The notes beneath the pieces were generated by a model. The model made no database searches and was not told the DNA's origin. It saw only the letters and a list, made by a program, of their open reading frames with translations. The position numbers were made by a program, and so were the translations under genes. Shown here piece by piece: positions 48,467 through 48,806 of a DNA stretch of 48,806 bases. Numbering within the stretch: the stretch's first letter is position 1; each line of letters starts with the position of its first letter. Source of the stretch: Atopobacter sp. AH10 (GTDB lineage: Bacteria; Bacillota; Bacilli; Lactobacillales; Aerococcaceae); the NCBI RefSeq assembly GCF_003664595.1, contig NZ_QXPZ01000030.1, positions 1 to 48,806 on the forward strand. Reading direction: 5' to 3'.

Positions 48467-48745
48467 GGCAGATCTCCTTTGCAAGATTATCATATGCAAC
48501 ATCTACACTACTTCCTTTTGCATATTTTTTAATGCTTTGACCACTGTATATGGCTTCTCCAACTTTTACTGTTTTGGGGATTTTTGTTTGAAATACCGCT
48601 AGCTTTCCATGATACATTTCTTCCACCTGTTCAGTAAGTAGTTTTGAAAGATTGGTTCTATACTCACACATCGTTAGCAAAATCCCCTTCACTTCCAGTT
48701 TAGGATTAACTCTCTTTTTGATTTTTTGAATGGTTTTTAAAAGTC
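48459..48745 (-). pseudogene. parA: C-terminal part of ParA, truncated by an IS
   Basis: About 95 codons match the end of ParA/Soj ATPases (LLKTIQKIKKRVNPKLEV, GILLTMCEYRTNLSK, AVFQTKIPKTVKVGEA, GSSVDVAYDNLAKEI). Upstream of 48745 the homology stops and the frame meets a TGA, so the P-loop domain is missing. The DNA beyond looks like an IS end. Unless the 5' part lies elsewhere, ParA is inactive. Confidence 0.8.
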
Positions 48746-48806
48746 GTAAATTTCAAGTACAAGTTAGCCACCCCCTAAATTTTTCACAAAGGGAGAGCTG
48801 TGGCTT
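48746..48806 (+). mobile_element. IS66-like terminal sequence (edge)
   Basis: The sequence following the broken parA begins GTAAATTTCAAGTACAAG and continues GC-richer to the edge. IS66-family ends start with GTAA (from memory). No transposase is visible in the 61 bases, so the family is uncertain. Confidence 0.4.

Overview
The window is about 48.8 kb of very AT-rich DNA. Nearly every gene lies on the minus strand. It carries a large part of an integrative and conjugative element (ICE) of the Tn1549/clostridial CTn type. The base composition, the Gram-positive type IV secretion genes (PcfB, VirD4/PcfC, VirB4, PrgI, Maff2, CD1107-type DUF4366, NlpC/P60) and AAGGAGG ribosome sites point to a low-GC Firmicute, probably an anaerobe of the Clostridia/Tissierellia. 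The genus cannot be fixed from the sequence alone. No chromosomal housekeeping genes, integrase, relaxase, tRNA, rRNA or CRISPR array were seen. Both ends of the window look like insertion-sequence termini (IS21-like repeats on the left, an IS66-like GTAA end on the right), so the window may be a contig broken at repeats.

In the direction of transcription (right to left) the backbone reads: truncated parA and parB, a BRO-type antirepressor, a RepA_N-type initiator, a DnaC-like ATPase and PcfB. After cargo 2 come VirD4/PcfC, a cytosine methyltransferase with a damaged 5' end, an SSB, Maff2, the VirB6-like protein, a small anchored protein, PrgI, VirB4, an adenine/cytosine-N4 methyltransferase, the NlpC/P60 hydrolase, DUF4315 and DUF4366. 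Next are an AlbA_2/HATPase regulator in its own transcription unit and topoisomerase III. After cargo 1 follow a coiled-coil protein and a giant 4104-residue primase/methylase/SNF2-helicase. A TTG-started gene of unknown function is cut by the left edge. Many neighbours overlap by 1 to 50 bases, as expected for translational coupling.

Cargo 1 (about 15.2-22.2 kb) is a small RiPP operon: an XRE regulator, VanZ, a radical SAM/SPASM maturase, a six-cysteine precursor peptide, an intercistronic hairpin and an ABC exporter. A 1871-bp DDE insertion sequence with a perfect 8-bp target duplication sits in the last codons of the regulator gene. Removing it restores a regulator-vanZ junction. The operon is bracketed by the 3' end of topB: the complete gene on one side and a diverged copy of about 187 bp on the other. 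Beside that copy are decayed genes, a stray IS end and an IS110 element with a structured leader that could be a bridge RNA.

Cargo 2 (39.8-43.9 kb) is an even more AT-rich operon between pcfB and virD4. It encodes a PP-loop ATP pyrophosphatase, a Nudix hydrolase, a HAD phosphatase, an MFS transporter and a PLP aminotransferase. It has its own promoter, overlapped by a tandem 18-bp repeat, and a terminator. The HAD gene has a one-base frameshift in a run of A. The transporter is split exactly at an A AAA AAG heptamer in the register of -1 programmed frameshifting. It looks like an undescribed small-molecule or nucleotide-modification cluster.

Other unusual points: a TnpV-like ORF is overprinted inside the giant helicase gene with its own ribosome site; an EF-hand-like motif is shared by the helicase and the cell-wall hydrolase; a short SV...L tail motif is shared by three ICE proteins; and the insertion sequence carries a hairpin that would mask its transposase ribosome site only in read-through transcripts.
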